A stretch of 64,000 bases of DNA from positions 372,001 through 436,000 of the forward strand of contig JAMPIV010005018.1 of NCBI GenBank assembly GCA_024509875.1. Direction: 5' to 3'. Position numbers and translations under genes: made by a program. The notes under the pieces are model-generated. The model did not search any database. It was given only the letters and a program-made list of their open reading frames with translations, and had not been told where the DNA came from. Of the stretch, positions 23,511 through 36,570 are shown one piece after another (position 1 is the stretch's first letter; every line of letters starts with the position of its first letter). This DNA comes from Oreohelix idahoensis (Eukaryota > Mollusca > Gastropoda > Stylommatophora > Oreohelicidae).

Positions 23511-25239
23511 ATAGTGTCTAATATAGGCTTCAATGGAGTATCTTTACGCAAGATTACTCTTCGCAGAAATGTAGATAGAAGAGTAGTAAAGCTTCTATCA
23601 CATGGGAGTCTTCACTAGATATTCAGAATAAGTGAGAACAACACCGCTTGGGCGGAGTATGCTATCTCTGTAAATCTACCGACACTTTTGCGAAGGATTA
23701 AGCGCTGATTAAGTTCAGCTCGTTCAAGCCTTCACCCCTGATATACTGAGCGGAATTCTATTATTCAAGTTCAGCACTGTTTAGAGTGTGTAGTAAATTG
23801 ACTGAGACAAACATGGACAACTTTGTAATAATTTAAATCGAAGTTAAATTTGTATAATTACAAATAACAAAATGTAATAATCACTTAAGTTGTAACAATT
23901 GGAAAATATTTTGAAAAGTTATGTATCAAGAAAAGTTATCTATCAAGAAAAGTTGTGTATCAAGAAAAGTTATCATCACAATCTTTAGGGATTGTGAGTG
24001 ATTACAAAATGTTCAAGTGTCAGCATATATTTGAACTTAGCTGCCAATAACCGTTCTAATTCTTCTAATGGGCTGGTTTTATTTACACTGATCACGCTCG
24101 TCACCTGTCAAGGTTGTCGGGTGTAGCTCATCTCCCAGAAATGTAGAGGAAAGTCTACTAAATGGATCCTTCGTCTTAAAGCTTAGGCCACTGTTCCATG
24201 CTTGTTCCAGAGATAGTACGTTCTGCTGGTACCACCAATAACTTTGACAGAAGAATAGGAACGAACGCTTTTATGAGTACTGCATTTTCCACCCCATAGT
24301 TATGGGTTCCTGTCTTCCCATACCACCATCCCAATTAACTCAGAAGTTACCCTTGATGAGAATTACATTTAACCCCTCGGGATAAACATTCTTCATTTAA
24401 ATAGAATAGCTTTAGCTTTACACTACATTTAAATGAAAAGATTGATAATACAGATAGAGTATGTTTACATATACATCTCCACTGGTGGAAAAAGTTGGAA
24501 ACTTCCATTAATTTTAAAAGTGAATATGTTTTAATTTACATCTACACTTGTTTGAAACTGTTTGTTATTACTAGAATGCACATCATTCCTCTCATCTTTC
24601 CCTCCTTGCTCCATATGGAACCTAGGGCTCTTTATGGGTTGTAGTTCCCTTTAAGACACTAGCAATAAAGCAGTCACCAGCCCGTGCTGTGGTGGTTCAT
24701 GAATCATCATTCTATACGCTGAGGTTGCCAGCCTAAAAAAAACTGGGACATTCACTAGTGATTCTCACATATTAAAATTCAAAGTGTAATGTATCCAAAT
24801 ATATATGTTAGTTCACATGTTAGTAATTAAATATGAAATGTAAAATGACAACTTACGCCAATCTTGGCTTCACAGACGTTTTTGCCCGGATGAATAAAAG
24901 GCGGCACTGGGTTAGGCCTCTTACACGTGTGCTGGGGGTCGTTCATTTTAACTTCAATTCCCTTTGACTCCGTGTCTTTCTTCAGTTTCCTAGACCCGGT
25001 GTTCCTTAGTAAAATGTTGAGATTTCCTGTGCATTGTAAGTCTTATACGGTTCTCCAATAAAAGGTCCGGTTAAAAAGAAGGAATTCTGAATTCTAATTC
25101 TTTACTATAGAAAGGTCTGGTATCTTGGCGAGCGATTTCTCAAGTGTAGTTGCTTGAGAAAATTGCCCCATTGCCTCCTGCCTACGCCTTTGTTTGTCAA
25201 GGGGTTAAATAAACGAAAAAATCATATTCAACCAGGTCG
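23511..25239. other. no gene recognised
   Basis: About 1.7 kb, AT-rich, with only small internal repetitions near 23910-23970 (aaaagttatctatcaag, three loose copies). No domain-bearing ORF. The right end may be the 5' leader of LINE-F. Confidence 0.4.
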
Positions 25240-25479
25240 GGTGTGGTATTTTTAAAAATATTCCACGTGAAGTAAGGTGCGTAAACCAAAAGGTGAAGAC
25301 TCAGGAACACAGACAGCTAAAAAACTGACTGGACACAGGGAACGTTAAAATCAGAACAACCAGGAAAACACAACTAAAATAAGTAAGGACACCAGAGGAG
25401 GAGAAAATAAAGAGTTTTCCAACCGAAGTCTGAAGGAAACTAAACAAAAAAAGTGTTAAAATCACAAATAGCTGGAACA

Positions 25480-26960
25480 GAAGCCACGTTTAGAGTTCTC
25501 CTGAATGACAAAATTCTGGTCATCCTGGAAAAAGCAATAGATAAAAAATCCATTGATAAAATCTAGAAACAATAAAATGGAGTAGCACTCACATTAAATA
25601 ACACAGAAAAAGCCAACACTATAATGAAGGAGCTGACGAGTAACCCTAAAGAAGTACTACTTGCACATAAGATAAAGATACAAATTAAGTTGATAAAAGA
25701 AATTATAAAATTCGTTTTCAAAGAAATCGACCCAAACCTAACAGAAGAGGAGATCCAGACAATATAGTGAAAGAAAACCCAGAAATAAAGATATAAAATG
25801 TAGAAAGAGTAAAAACTAATCAATACAAAAATACTGCAGCGATAGTGATAAGCATAATAGGTACATAAATACTGAAGGAGGTCAAACTGCGCCAGAGAGT
25901 CAAAAAGGCATAAATCTTCATATTTAACATTATCCAATGCACGAACTATCAATGCATCATGTTTGTAAAAGTGCAACACGGTGCAGTCTCTGAGCGGGAG
26001 CACACAAACCTGGAGACTGCATAATGGCTAAGTAGGACAAAGAATACAAACAAGAAAACAAAAATAGAAGATGTCCAAACTACCAAGTTAACCACAGTGT
26101 CAGGTATCAAGGTTGCACAATCTGTCAAGTTAACCACAGTGTCAGGTATCAAGGTTGCACAATCTGTCAAGTTAACCACAGTGTCAGGTATCAAGGTTGC
26201 ACAATCTGTCAAGTTAACCACAGTGTCAGGTATAAGGTTGCACAATCTGTCAAGTTAACCACAGTGTCAGGTATCAAGGTTGCACAATCTGTCAAGTTAA
26301 CCACAGTGTCAGGTATCAAGGTTGCACAATCTGTCAAGTTAACCACAGTGTCAGGTATCAAGGTTGCACAATCTGTCAAGAGCAAAACGCATACTCAAAG
26401 AATCACTAGAAACAAATACTCCATCCTGGAAAATCAAAGAAAGACAGAAAATAAACAAACATCTCCATAACTTCCAAGAAAATAACATTAAGAAACAAAT
26501 AAAACAACAAAAAAACCACTGAAGTAAAAGACAGAAAGGAGAAAATACAGAAAGAAGGTGAAAGTGAAACGCGCATAAGCAACAGTAAAGGAGATAAAAA
26601 CGAAGAAGAGACAGAACATAACCTCACCCAATAAGGATGGTACTCGAAGAAATTAAAACAGCTCAACAGGCAATAGAGAGAGACCTCAAAAAAATTGCAG
26701 AAATATAATAGGCTAATGAAGAAATCCTAAACAAATAGAGATGGAAAGAGCACATTTGACAGCGGAGAAATGGCAAGAGGATATAATTTTTTAAAACTAG
26801 GAAAACAAAGAATATATGGAAGAAAAAATTAAGGAAACAGCGGAACTACTCCTACCATACCTCGTAGAAAGAATCTGGAGTAAAATAGCTACTTGGAATG
26901 AGGAGTTTGTGGAGAACATGAGAGATGGTGGGAAAACCACAAAATAGATCTTATCAATGA
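25480..26960 (+). pseudogene. LINE-F ORF1 (Gag-like RNA-binding protein)
   Basis: Readable pieces include ATFRVLLNDKILVILEKAID, GVALTLNNTEKANTIMKEL and KFVFKEIDPNLTEEEIQTI, the PRE_C2HC/RRM-like region of Jockey ORF1 proteins. Knuckles follow: VCKSATRCSL-GAHKPGDC near 25960-26035, and RCPNYQVNHSVRYQGC from 26070. A basic, Lys-rich C-terminus reaches about 26960. Several stops show that it is dead. The family's role is to coat LINE RNA. Confidence 0.6.
26083..26380 (+). repeat. 42-bp array amplifying a zinc knuckle, 7 copies
   Basis: Seven units of caagttaaccacagtgtcag plus gtatcaaggttgcacaatctgt. In the ORF1 frame each unit encodes CQVNHSVRYQGCTI, keeping C-x3-H-x6-C-x2-C spacing through the array. 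One unit lacks a base near 26233, which breaks the frame. Confidence 0.93.
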
Positions 26961-27014
26961 ATCAAATAACCAGAACAACTAAGCTAACCATGTATTATGG
27001 AAACTAAAGACCAT

Positions 27015-27690
27015 AGATCTATCAAAGTAGTTCAATGGAACTGTATGGGTGTCAGGAAGAACCTGATGTCTCTTGTGGGACAATAGTCAACACCAATCTT
27101 CGCAACACAAGAGACACTCCTGAGCCCGAAATACACACTCAACTACCTTACTTACTTACTTAGTCGTTCCTCTTCTACCGTGAGGTGTAGAGGTCACTCA
27201 ACTACCACGAGTGTAACATTCTTACAACTGATAGACAAGAGGGAAGAGGAGACGGTGTGGCTTTTTTAGTACATGAAGATTTCAAATTATTAAAATGGGA
27301 GCAGTTTGTGGAAGGAATAAATATAAATATAGACAACGAACCAGAAGAGTTAAAGATAATAAATATATGTAGCCCAAAGGGAAATATAACTGACCTTGAT
27401 ATAGAAACTATCAGAACCAAAATAACTAGCATAACGTTACTGGTAGGAGATTTCAATGCACACTACAATGCATGGGGTAGCAACAGTAATGATCTAGCAG
27501 GAAAAAGACTGTTGGACTACATTGAAAGAGCTGAGCTAATCATACTTAATGATGGCTCAATCATAAGGATTAACCCATGCAGCAGAGGAGTAGATACAGC
27601 AGCAGATATACATAATATTACACCAAACCTAGCCTCTACTAAATGGGAAGTACTGAATGACTCCAGCTCAAACACTTGCCCTTAGAAATA
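27015..27690 (+). pseudogene. LINE-F APE endonuclease
   Basis: IKVVQWNCMGVRKNLMSLV (first metal-binding Asn), FATQETLLSP (active-site Glu) with a stop between, then after the 47-bp insert GRGDGVAFLVHEDF and ITLLVGDFNAHYNAWGS (GDFNAH). It ends near NLASTKWEVLNDSS in the final strand, where a frameshift precedes the expected SDH motif. Function would be nicking of target DNA. Confidence 0.72.
27148..27194 (-). mobile_element. 47-bp LINE-B insertion with 12-bp target duplication
   Basis: The insert is only the last bases of LINE-B plus its (TAAG)n tail (minus strand). It is flanked by exact duplications of cactcaactacc at 27136-27147 and 27195-27206. Removing it joins SPKYTL to NYHEC in the endonuclease frame. 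Confidence 0.9.
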
Positions 27691-27954
27691 AATTTAAACT
27701 TCTTATATAAAATGCCCTGCTATCGTCCGATGATGAGTAATTTTTTGTTTGTTAAATAATTATTAATGTTTTACAATCTGTTTAAACGTAACTGATTATT
27801 AAATGTGTTACTTGTTTATATTCAAATTTAAAGTTGATTTAATTACTTTGAATGTAGTACACCCGGGTTTCTCAGTGAATTTCATAAATACACTTTAAAT
27901 AGAGCTATACCATAATAATAAGAATGTAAGTGAGTAAATCAGCCACTGTTGGAA

Positions 27955-28127
27955 CCACTACTGCAAACCAGGGGAGACAATTCCATGACATTCTGCATCA
28001 CAAACATAACACCAATAAGGATTCTCTCCTGTATGTATTCCTTTATGTTGTTGTAGGTTATCTTTCTCCATAAATGATACACCATAAATATCACATTTGT
28101 AGGATTTGTCTTCCACTGTTATCTTGT
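27955..28127 (-). pseudogene. C2H2 zinc-finger exon, 3' part of a split gene
   Basis: The minus strand gives TVEDKSYKCDIYGVSFMEKD, NLQQHKGIHTGENPYWCYVC and DAECHG, then a stop. It aligns with the segment KDKSFKCDINGASFSVKDNL of the 51.4 kb zinc-finger exon. The matching N-terminal linker is found 16 kb away at 44316-44375, and the reading frame is continuous across the two. The last finger is degenerate. Confidence 0.75.
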
Positions 28128-28294
28128 TTTGCAAGCAATGACATTGGAGAATTTTTCAAAACAACTGTAGGAGTTCATCAGGGATGTATCCTGTTCCCAG
28201 TGCTCTTTAATATATATGTCTAGAACATATTATGCAGGAGGCTCTCTACGATTATAAAACAACCATATCGATTGGAGGCCGACCTCTTTGCAAT

Positions 28295-30995
28295 TGTCGT
28301 AAATTTTATAAGAGAGATAATTCTTATAGATAGTGGTCCCGATAGAGTGTAGAATGATAGTGGTCCCGATAGAGTGTAGAATGATAGTGGTCCCGATAGA
28401 GTGTAGAATGATAGTGAAAGCTCTATGAAAAAATAAGGATTTAAGAAAAAGATGTAGTTTATTCACCAGTGCTGGGAAGAGTAAGGACAGTTTCTATTTA
28501 CGACAATTTGTGTTTATCTCATAAGACTCCTACAGCTCACCTGGACAAACAATTATTTGCCAGTTCCAGTCACTCATATGCACACATCAATTTGATGCTT
28601 CAAACGCACAGACAATACGTGAATACAGCTACAGATAACAAATATGGGTAATTTGGGCTCTGGGTATTCCAACACAGTACTAGATAAGTTTTACGTGTTT
28701 ATTTAACAGTTAAGAATCAGTTACAACATATATCATATGTTTACAAGCAAAATATATCATAGGTACAGAAAATACAAATGACAAGGTGGGAAGGGGTTTA
28801 TGAAGAGTGGTATCCACTACGCCCTTTCCTCTTGAAGATAGACAGAGATAAACCCAGTCCAAAGATAGGTAATTTATCAGATAAATAGTTAATTTAACCC
28901 AACGGTAAATTAATATACTCTGATACAAGGGGTTAACAATAATAGGGGTAGGGGGTGGAATAAGTCCTATTGTTCTCAAAATGTTTTTCCTTTTACTAAG
29001 CAAGTAAAAGGGGGGGGGGGGTGTGTAAACAGAGTTCACAAAAAGGAAATCCCACTTAAAGGAAACAATACAAGGAATATAGACAAATATGCTAATTATC
29101 AAGTAAGGCAATTGACAAATTGAGCAAATATATATCTCTTTCATTCATGCACGCTAGTAAAGGCCTTCACTCATTTTCTCACACTTATCGACCATGAAAA
29201 TCTGGCAGTCCATAGAATAACACAACAGCAATTACACCTCAACTAATGTATGAGTGTTACTTCAGGTTCCAGCATCAGATTAGCGGGTAGGTGGTTAGCA
29301 CATAAAAAGGATCCAGTAATCACTGGAAAATGAATCTGTATTGTGTCTCTTTTCTTAATATAAAGTTTCTATGGGAGGGCACGGTCTCTGATACCGGGGT
29401 GAGGATGGAGTGGTCTATTTGACTTTGCCGCTGATAATAAAACTTCTTAAGCAGGATGATACAACTGATCCATGAGGTATGGTTTAAGTCCAGGGAGAAA
29501 ACTAGTCACATCACCGTTCAGGTAAATATGTACTCTCTATCAGTAGCAGTAAACTAATAAAAGCTCTGGCCAGTGTTCTTCTTCCCGTTACAACTTACTT
29601 TGCTTGATGGTGTGTTAAATTTGTCTTTGGGTGTGCTTTCTTTGCTATAAGTTAGATAGCAGAATCCCAAACATAGAATCGCCTCAAAGATTAAAAATTT
29701 ACACAGTCTCAACAAGTTCTGTAGGGGTTAAGAACTGAGTCAGGGAGACTCTACACAATGTTTATGCTTTGCTTTGCTTAGATTGATTTGCTGGGATGGA
29801 AAGGGATCACTCTATATGATAAATAGAAAACATGTAATTCATACCGAAAAATCCAGTAACATTCTAAAATGCAATAAATTTAGCGTTAAGACTATTATAT
29901 GCACTCGCGGATTTAATTATGTATTTAAGAAAACACTTCGCGAGTTTTAGTGATTAAAACACACATATATATCTAGAACTTAACTCAATTAGTTAGTTAG
30001 AAATTCCTTCGCGACTTTAAAAGTTAATTTAAGCATTTTAAGCATCTATTATTTTTGGAAATACTATAATAGATATATCATTAATTCTACAACTGGAAAC
30101 TTTTGAGATAGGTTTAATTTAATAGATTTAAATCAACACAAAATCCAGTGAAATAAAATGAATGAACTAGACCACTGATCACTTTAGAACAAATATATTA
30201 TACCGTTTAGCACAGAATACTACACTCCTATATAGCCAAGAATCCAGAGGGAATTTTAGCAGGATTTAAACTATAAGCTAGTGAGTTTTTAAAATGTCTG
30301 GCAATGAGTGATAAAATGGCCTTCTACAGGGTTTCTATATATATGAAATGAAATGAAGATGAGTGGGACACGTGAAATTTTCACACCTTTCTTCATCTCG
30401 AGAAGAAAATGAGATTTCTACACCGCTCGACATGGCCTGTTACTCAATTTCCTGGTCGCTCAGGGTTCTCCTGTTCCTCAATCTTTCGGGCAAGTTTGCC
30501 GGTTGACACCTAGGTGCGAAGTCTGCAAGAAGCTTGCCTCATCTACTCTGGTTCGCATTGCCGTGTCATCTCAGCAGCAGGAGACTTCCAGAAATCCTCA
30601 GTGTCTTTGAGGTTAAGACGCTAAACTCATTTGATTTAGGCAACGCCCCCTATTGGGCAGGCTTGCTGTCCCAGGTAATGAAAAAATTGCCTAAAATCAC
30701 TCTAGAGACAGGAGTGATCTTCTGGCGATGCCCCGCTAGCTATGTGGGACTGGCGAAGTGAGTAAATAACTTCTTATAATTGTTCCAGAGATAGCAGAGG
30801 GGTGGTTTAAACTGCTCCTTAAGTCAATGCAATTCTCTGAACAAGACGTAAGATAACAGTCTACATATCTAATAAGCAAACGTAGAAACGTTCCAGACTG
30901 ATGACAGTTACAACAAATGTTCAGGGGTTCTAATGTTATGCAAGGGAAATACCCTTTCATCCAACACTTTCAGGGACGCTAAGTTGTCCGTCACA
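28295..30995. mobile_element. LTR-type insertion A in LINE-D (2.7 kb)
   Basis: It starts TGTCGTAAAT and ends GTCCGTCACA (TG...CA), with exact 5-bp duplications GCAAT at 28290-28294 and 30996-31000; removal restores LINE-D between PLCN and FADD. No gag or pol and no second terminal repeat are visible, so it is a large solo LTR or a non-autonomous element. It holds a 27-bp triplication, a poly(G) run near 29010 and a GC-richer block at 30400-30770. Confidence 0.75.
28330..28415. repeat. 27-bp tandem repeat, about 3 copies
   Basis: Unit atagtggtcccgatagagtg plus tagaatg, three full copies and a partial one. Confidence 0.92.
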
Positions 30996-31082
30996 GCAAT
31001 TTACGTTTTGCTGATGATATTGATCTTATAGCTGTAACAGAATAAGAACTTCAAGACCTAACCTCTAGATTGGAGAAAGTAA

Positions 31083-32127
31083 TGTGGCCGGGTAGGGAAT
31101 TGGGGGTTGCTGTTTAATTGCAGAGAGTGTTAGATCTAAATACTAGCTTGACCGCTAGAGTTCGCAATTTCTCCCTTACAGTCTTACGGGATTTTACCAG
31201 GTTCGTTGACTATCCTCTAAGGTGTTGTATTGAGTTAGAGCAGATAATTATGACATGTTAAGTTCTCTCAGCAGCCATTTCATCCTTTCTTTCAATATTG
31301 TGTGTGGTGAGGTATTTAATAGACAATATACTTTTGCTTCGGTCTCAACGTGAGTTTTATTCCAACATAACGTATATACATTATGGCATAAAGATTTATA
31401 GTATGCATATTTCGTTCATCCACAAATGCACATTGCTTCCATTAACATAGCATGGGGAAGTTCATATCAAGTGAATTACCCTGAATTCAACTCTTAGCTA
31501 CTTGATCCTTCAAAATATTAGCTAGCGGTAATTGCATACTAGCAGTTCCTCAGAGGATTAAACCATTCTCTCATTTCCTGAAGAGCTTCATGTTCTACCA
31601 AACAGTTAGTGGTTCTACTTAGCAAATCCAAAGTCTATATTTTGACTCAAAGTATAACTTGCAGCCATTTTACAGGGTGCTGCGGGAGGCAAAAACTATT
31701 TCCTTGTGACATGAAAAATGTTTTAGATATTTTAACAGCACTCTACTTACTGCCTTTTCTTGTGAGAATTAAATGCACAATTCACCACTAAAACTGGGGA
31801 AAGACTTCCTTTAGTAAAAGTTTAAAAATCCTCAAAAAAATCTGCAGCATAAGAAATACGCGTCTGTCTCTTAGGCTTCAAAATCTGCAACTGACTTTTT
31901 AGCTGGGACTTGACACGCTTATTTTCAGCTCATAATCTAGGTCAGCGTTGCTTCTCCTTCCTATTCGTCTCAGGATTGGATAAAAAGGGTAATCCACGCT
32001 AGCCTTCTCCCTATGGTCTGTTCCTATTATAACTTTATGATTAAATTTTAACTAACTTCTATCCACTAAGCTATGGTCTGTATTTGTTATAAAGGAAAGT
32101 TCCTAAAATGACGCATTCCCTGTCACA
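31083..32127 (-). repeat. full LTR of insertion B (3' in minus orientation)
   Basis: 1045 bases, TG...CA. On the minus strand it carries TATAAAT (31400-31394) and AATAAA (31361-31356) about 40 bases apart, as in a compact LTR promoter/poly(A) region. The first 345 bases (31083-31427) have no counterpart in the right copy. Confidence 0.7.
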
Positions 32128-35100
32128 TATAGATCCCGGGGCTCCGCAAATGTATCCCGTAGGGAGACATTTGAGTACTATCAATAACAAAAATTCATCC
32201 CCAAAAATTTCCTAAGTCCAAAAATATTTCTGAAAATTTAACGAAATTCCTACATCTGAGCTCCTATGTCTATATGGGACTGTCGTCTATAAAGGGGCCT
32301 TATAGATGGAGATCATCTCCAAAAAAATGCAAACTATATTTCACATCAATACATATTTCAACCAAATTTACAAATTGGCAACACTGACCAACAAACTCTG
32401 CAAAACAATCGTAAGGTCATCACCAAAAAAATGTGACGAGTGGCAACACTGGGAAATGAACAATAAAATATCTTATTTGCAGAACTTGGCTGCATTATCA
32501 TAATCCATGACATTTCATTCAAAAATATAGTTGACTACATTCTCTTAGACATGGTGGGGGGGTGTTATCTCTTTTCTGTTCCTGTTATTTGCTCCATATT
32601 AAAAGCCTGCAAGACTTAAAAAATCTTTTCTTTTTCCTGGCGTACTTATTTATTCTATTTTCCAAGTACTCTGCAATATTCCAAGAAATGTCCAGGATCT
32701 CCAATTCCTATGGTAATGGCAATCCACTTTCATAGAATAGCCAATGTTCTCATGGCTACTTATCATCTTCTTCTTTTTTTTTTTTTTTTCAGTGAATGAG
32801 CCACTTGCTCATTATTACATGTAGAAAACATCTCTAGACATAATATGCATATTTTATCAGATGATAATATAACCAGCATCATTTTTATAAGTAATCATTT
32901 TTGTCACAATAAAAGCATTAAAACCTCATGGCTTATCCTTATTTATTTATTTGTATGTTTCCTGTTATTGACATTTTCCAAATGGTAAGTGTATAAATTC
33001 GTTCCAAGTCCGTCACTGTAGAGAATGTTCTATATTACATTCCTTTTTTTTTCTTCAAAATATGTGATGTTTGTCTCCAATATCCGTACGTCTGGTGGTG
33101 ATCCTGTCCATTAGTCAGTTATTTCTAATCATTCCTTCTTTTCTGTCAACACAGTATTTTTCTTGTGAACTCTTTCCTAGAAATATTATTTATATATATA
33201 TTTTTTCTTCAAAGATCTTCTTTGACTTACCATTCATCAATTTTCAAACATCAAATTATTCACCAACCAACAGACGAATATGTTACTATCATATTATGAA
33301 ATATAAGGGAAAAGGAAAATATAGTTTCAAATCATCATGAATTTTCTACGTTGGGTTCCGTATTACTTTATTTTCTCTGTTAAGACAACTGCTTATACTC
33401 TTGACAATATGTATCCATGTTGTCACTCTCAAGGCATCCTTGTATACAGTTTATATTTGTCTCCTTTTTTTTTTTCATAACACCAATGTATCATTTATGG
33501 TGTTCCAATATCATTGTATCTATTCTAGTCCTCCTGTTATCTTGAGAATTCATCCTTAGTAACTCCCTATGTACCTTATCTAGCAATACATTTATCAAAA
33601 ACACATCAAACAATTATTTATGGAACAATCAACTGAGATGTAAGAACTTTTGACAATATGAGATGAGAAAAAAATTTTGGGGTCATCACTCAAAAATGTG
33701 ACATAGAAGGGAAGAAAAAATATTCAATTGATCGTGAGGAATCTACAATATCCTTATAAGACAAAGTTCATGGCACTCTGACTACTATTTATCCATATTA
33801 TTTCTGCTTATCCGTGCATACAGTGTACCATTTCCATTTTCTTTATAAGTCCAATTCATCGCTCATGGTGCTCCAATATTTAAAATGTGGATCCTTCCTA
33901 TTCCTCTTATTCTGTACTGGAAATACATCCTTATTAATTGTCCATGTACTATATCTGCGAATATTTATCAACAATATATCAACTAATCATTTCTGGAACC
34001 ATTAACACAAATGTCTAGACTTACCAAAACATGAACAAAAACATGTCTTTTTTTTTACATATGTGCAAAATTTCGACACCAACTCTGCCTTTGCAGGTCA
34101 AAGGTTAGTCAGAGTTATGTGGTGCCTGTAACATCCGCTGACTACAGCCAGATCGGTGACTTATGGTACTTATAATTCAAAAAATCTCGTCTGTCAGTTA
34201 TCTTAAGTGTGGGGCGGGGGTCTATTTCTTGGTGTCCTTGACAAAGTTTGCTGCATTTCCAATCTAGGTATTCTTTTCTTATGTCATAATATCTCCATGA
34301 TATATCTGTGACATGTCTATCCTTGGGATAACATTATTTTTATCCAATATCCTCGGGGTGAGCAAATCTCAGTACGTCCAATTTCATCAATCATGTATTT
34401 TTTGTTGTTGTGATTCTGGGTATGTTATGAGTATATTAAATTGTCAAATTATTTCAACTATCGTACAACATTCTGTAATTCGTGATAAGGAATAGTCATT
34501 TGTTATACAACAATGTTCATATTACAAAGGCAATGAGCAAAAATCAAAGAGATATCTTCTCCGAAAATGCGGATGTATCTCTATTTCCTTTACCTCTGGG
34601 CGTAGCAATTATTCAGTCATTATTTTTTTTTTTCTCCATTATATCTCCATTGTGTCCTTAACACTTTTGGTTCCATAGGATTATCATAATTCATTTGTGT
34701 CTCCTGTCCAATAATGATCCATACATTTATGGTTCTCATAAGTGGCAATTTTATTCGTCCGATTTGTTCTATGTTCATAGAACCCAAAAATTTCAATTAT
34801 TTTCTCTGTTATTTCATAACAGCCTCAAATTATTCATTGTCTAATTCTAATGTGAGCATAAGTGCATAAACCACACAGCAAAAACATTAGTTGTGTCAAC
34901 ATAAAATTTCACCATAATATAAAATGGCATCTTCATCATCATTAAACAGTTGCTTCATTCTCTCATGTGCCATCAGTGGCTATCATCCGGTAATGGGTGT
35001 TCAATGTGGGTTCAGCATATACAAATGCTGTAGAGGGGTATTTCATTTGCTAAGTCAGCATGTGCAAATGTCATTTCTTTAACATGGGGCAAAGGCATCA

Positions 35101-36451
35101 TCAACAAATAGTTGTAATTTGTTCAATGTGGGGGTCAGCATATACTAATGCTCTCAAAGGATTTTTCATTTGCAAAAAATCAGCATGCGCAAATGTCATT
35201 GGGGTACTTGTCATAGGCAGTATCAACAAAATACTGCTGGAGTATCAGAGATCATGCTGGTGGGGGTATGACTGGTAATGGGCAGTAGGAGTAAAAACTA
35301 ATTTCTCACTCTGAAATGGTGATTTATTTTCTCTTTTTCTTTTCTTTTATGTCGGCTGCTAACCTCAGGGCAGTCAATGTTTTACAATATTGGCTTATCA
35401 TCATCAAAATGTGTGAGGGTGGCATATAAACATATATTACATCTTATAAAAAAAACGTTCCAATTGTTTTTCTCTTCTCATTTTTCTGTTATGTTTTGTC
35501 TCTTTTCATTTTTTTCTTTTTCATTTCTTTTTTCCATTTCTCTTCTGTTTTCTTGTGACTTCTTTTCTTTTCTTGAGATTTCTTTTCTGTTTGTATCACA
35601 AGTACGAAAGAATGATAAAAATCAATTCACTAAACACTAGAGATACTATCAATATTCCAAATAGTAAATCCCAACCAATAGGGCTGCAAGTAATAGTTTA
35701 GGTTAGAACAGAATGAATATTGTAGCAGTATCTGTTGTCAATAAGTGGCGAGGAAAGGGTACATCAAGGATCTCCTGATTACAACATGATTGTAATTCCA
35801 AGGAATGAATATGATTGGGATAGAAAAGATCACAAGTCTAGAATGTCGTCTCAATATAGTGGAAAGGAAAAATAGTAAGTTAAAGATGTTGTAACAGTGG
35901 AGTGAAGAAAATCTTACTATAGAGAGTCAAGGTTGGGATATGGAATCTTGGAGAATGTTTTAAAATCTTGACAGTACTAATATACATCTGGGTCTAAAAT
36001 AATAATGTACATTGGAAAAATAAATAATCTTGTGGAGAAAGATAGCATAACATGCAATACTAGTTTTGGGTATGAATTATATGCTGTTAACAGATGTCAT
36101 AGTAGGAACAGTATGATTGATCAAGGTGATAGATATAAAGGAGTTTAGTATAACTGAGATCAAAGAAATATTAGTATGTTGTAAGAAAAAAAACTACTGG
36201 TGTATAGTGCCTGCATGAAAATGCACTAAGATGCGAAATTATAGAACTCTGGAGCTGCAAGGACAAGAAGTCTGGTGAATGGAGCGTGGAATATGATCAG
36301 TTTCAAAAGTAGAGATGAATGTTACAACAGAATAGTGTGACACATGTGTTATAGGTAAGGTTGTGTAACATTCTAAATATTAAGAAAATGTCTGTAACTA
36401 AATAATGTCTGTAAACTCGTAACACCGTATGTTATCAATTGTTTTGTCATT
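32128..36451. other. internal non-coding region of insertion B
   Basis: 4.3 kb, T-rich on the plus strand, with no ORF over 90 codons. It contains diverged long repeats: about 33480-33640 resembles 33850-34010 (ctgttat/ttattctg, catccttagtaa, aacaatta). Another pair of about 115 bases is at 35000-35110 and 35120-35230 (gtcagcat, caaatgtcatt, atcaacaaa). I see no integrase, RT or capsid sequence. Confidence 0.5.
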
Positions 36452-36457
36452 TTTATT
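36452..36457 (-). terminator. poly(A) signal of the orphan gene
   Basis: AATAAA on the minus strand, about 115 bases after the stop codon at 36571. Confidence 0.5.
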
Positions 36458-36570
36458 TCACAAAACTATACTATCTAATGAAAATCCTCCGTGGGCTGGT
36501 CTTGATTGTTCTCTGGGCATCAGTATTTTAAGGCTGGAAAAAATAACTTTCTCAGTGAGGCTTTGACATC

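Larger units (their letters stand above)
25240..27695 (+). mobile_element. LINE-F, Jockey-like, 3'-incomplete
   Basis: Plus-strand order: ORF1 with an RNA-binding segment and zinc knuckles (about 25480-26960), then an APE endonuclease (about 27015-27690). The RT is absent; similarity ends near 27695. ORF1 and the endonuclease both carry stops. A 42-bp array amplifies the zinc-knuckle region, and a 47-bp LINE-B tail is inserted in the endonuclease. Confidence 0.68.
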
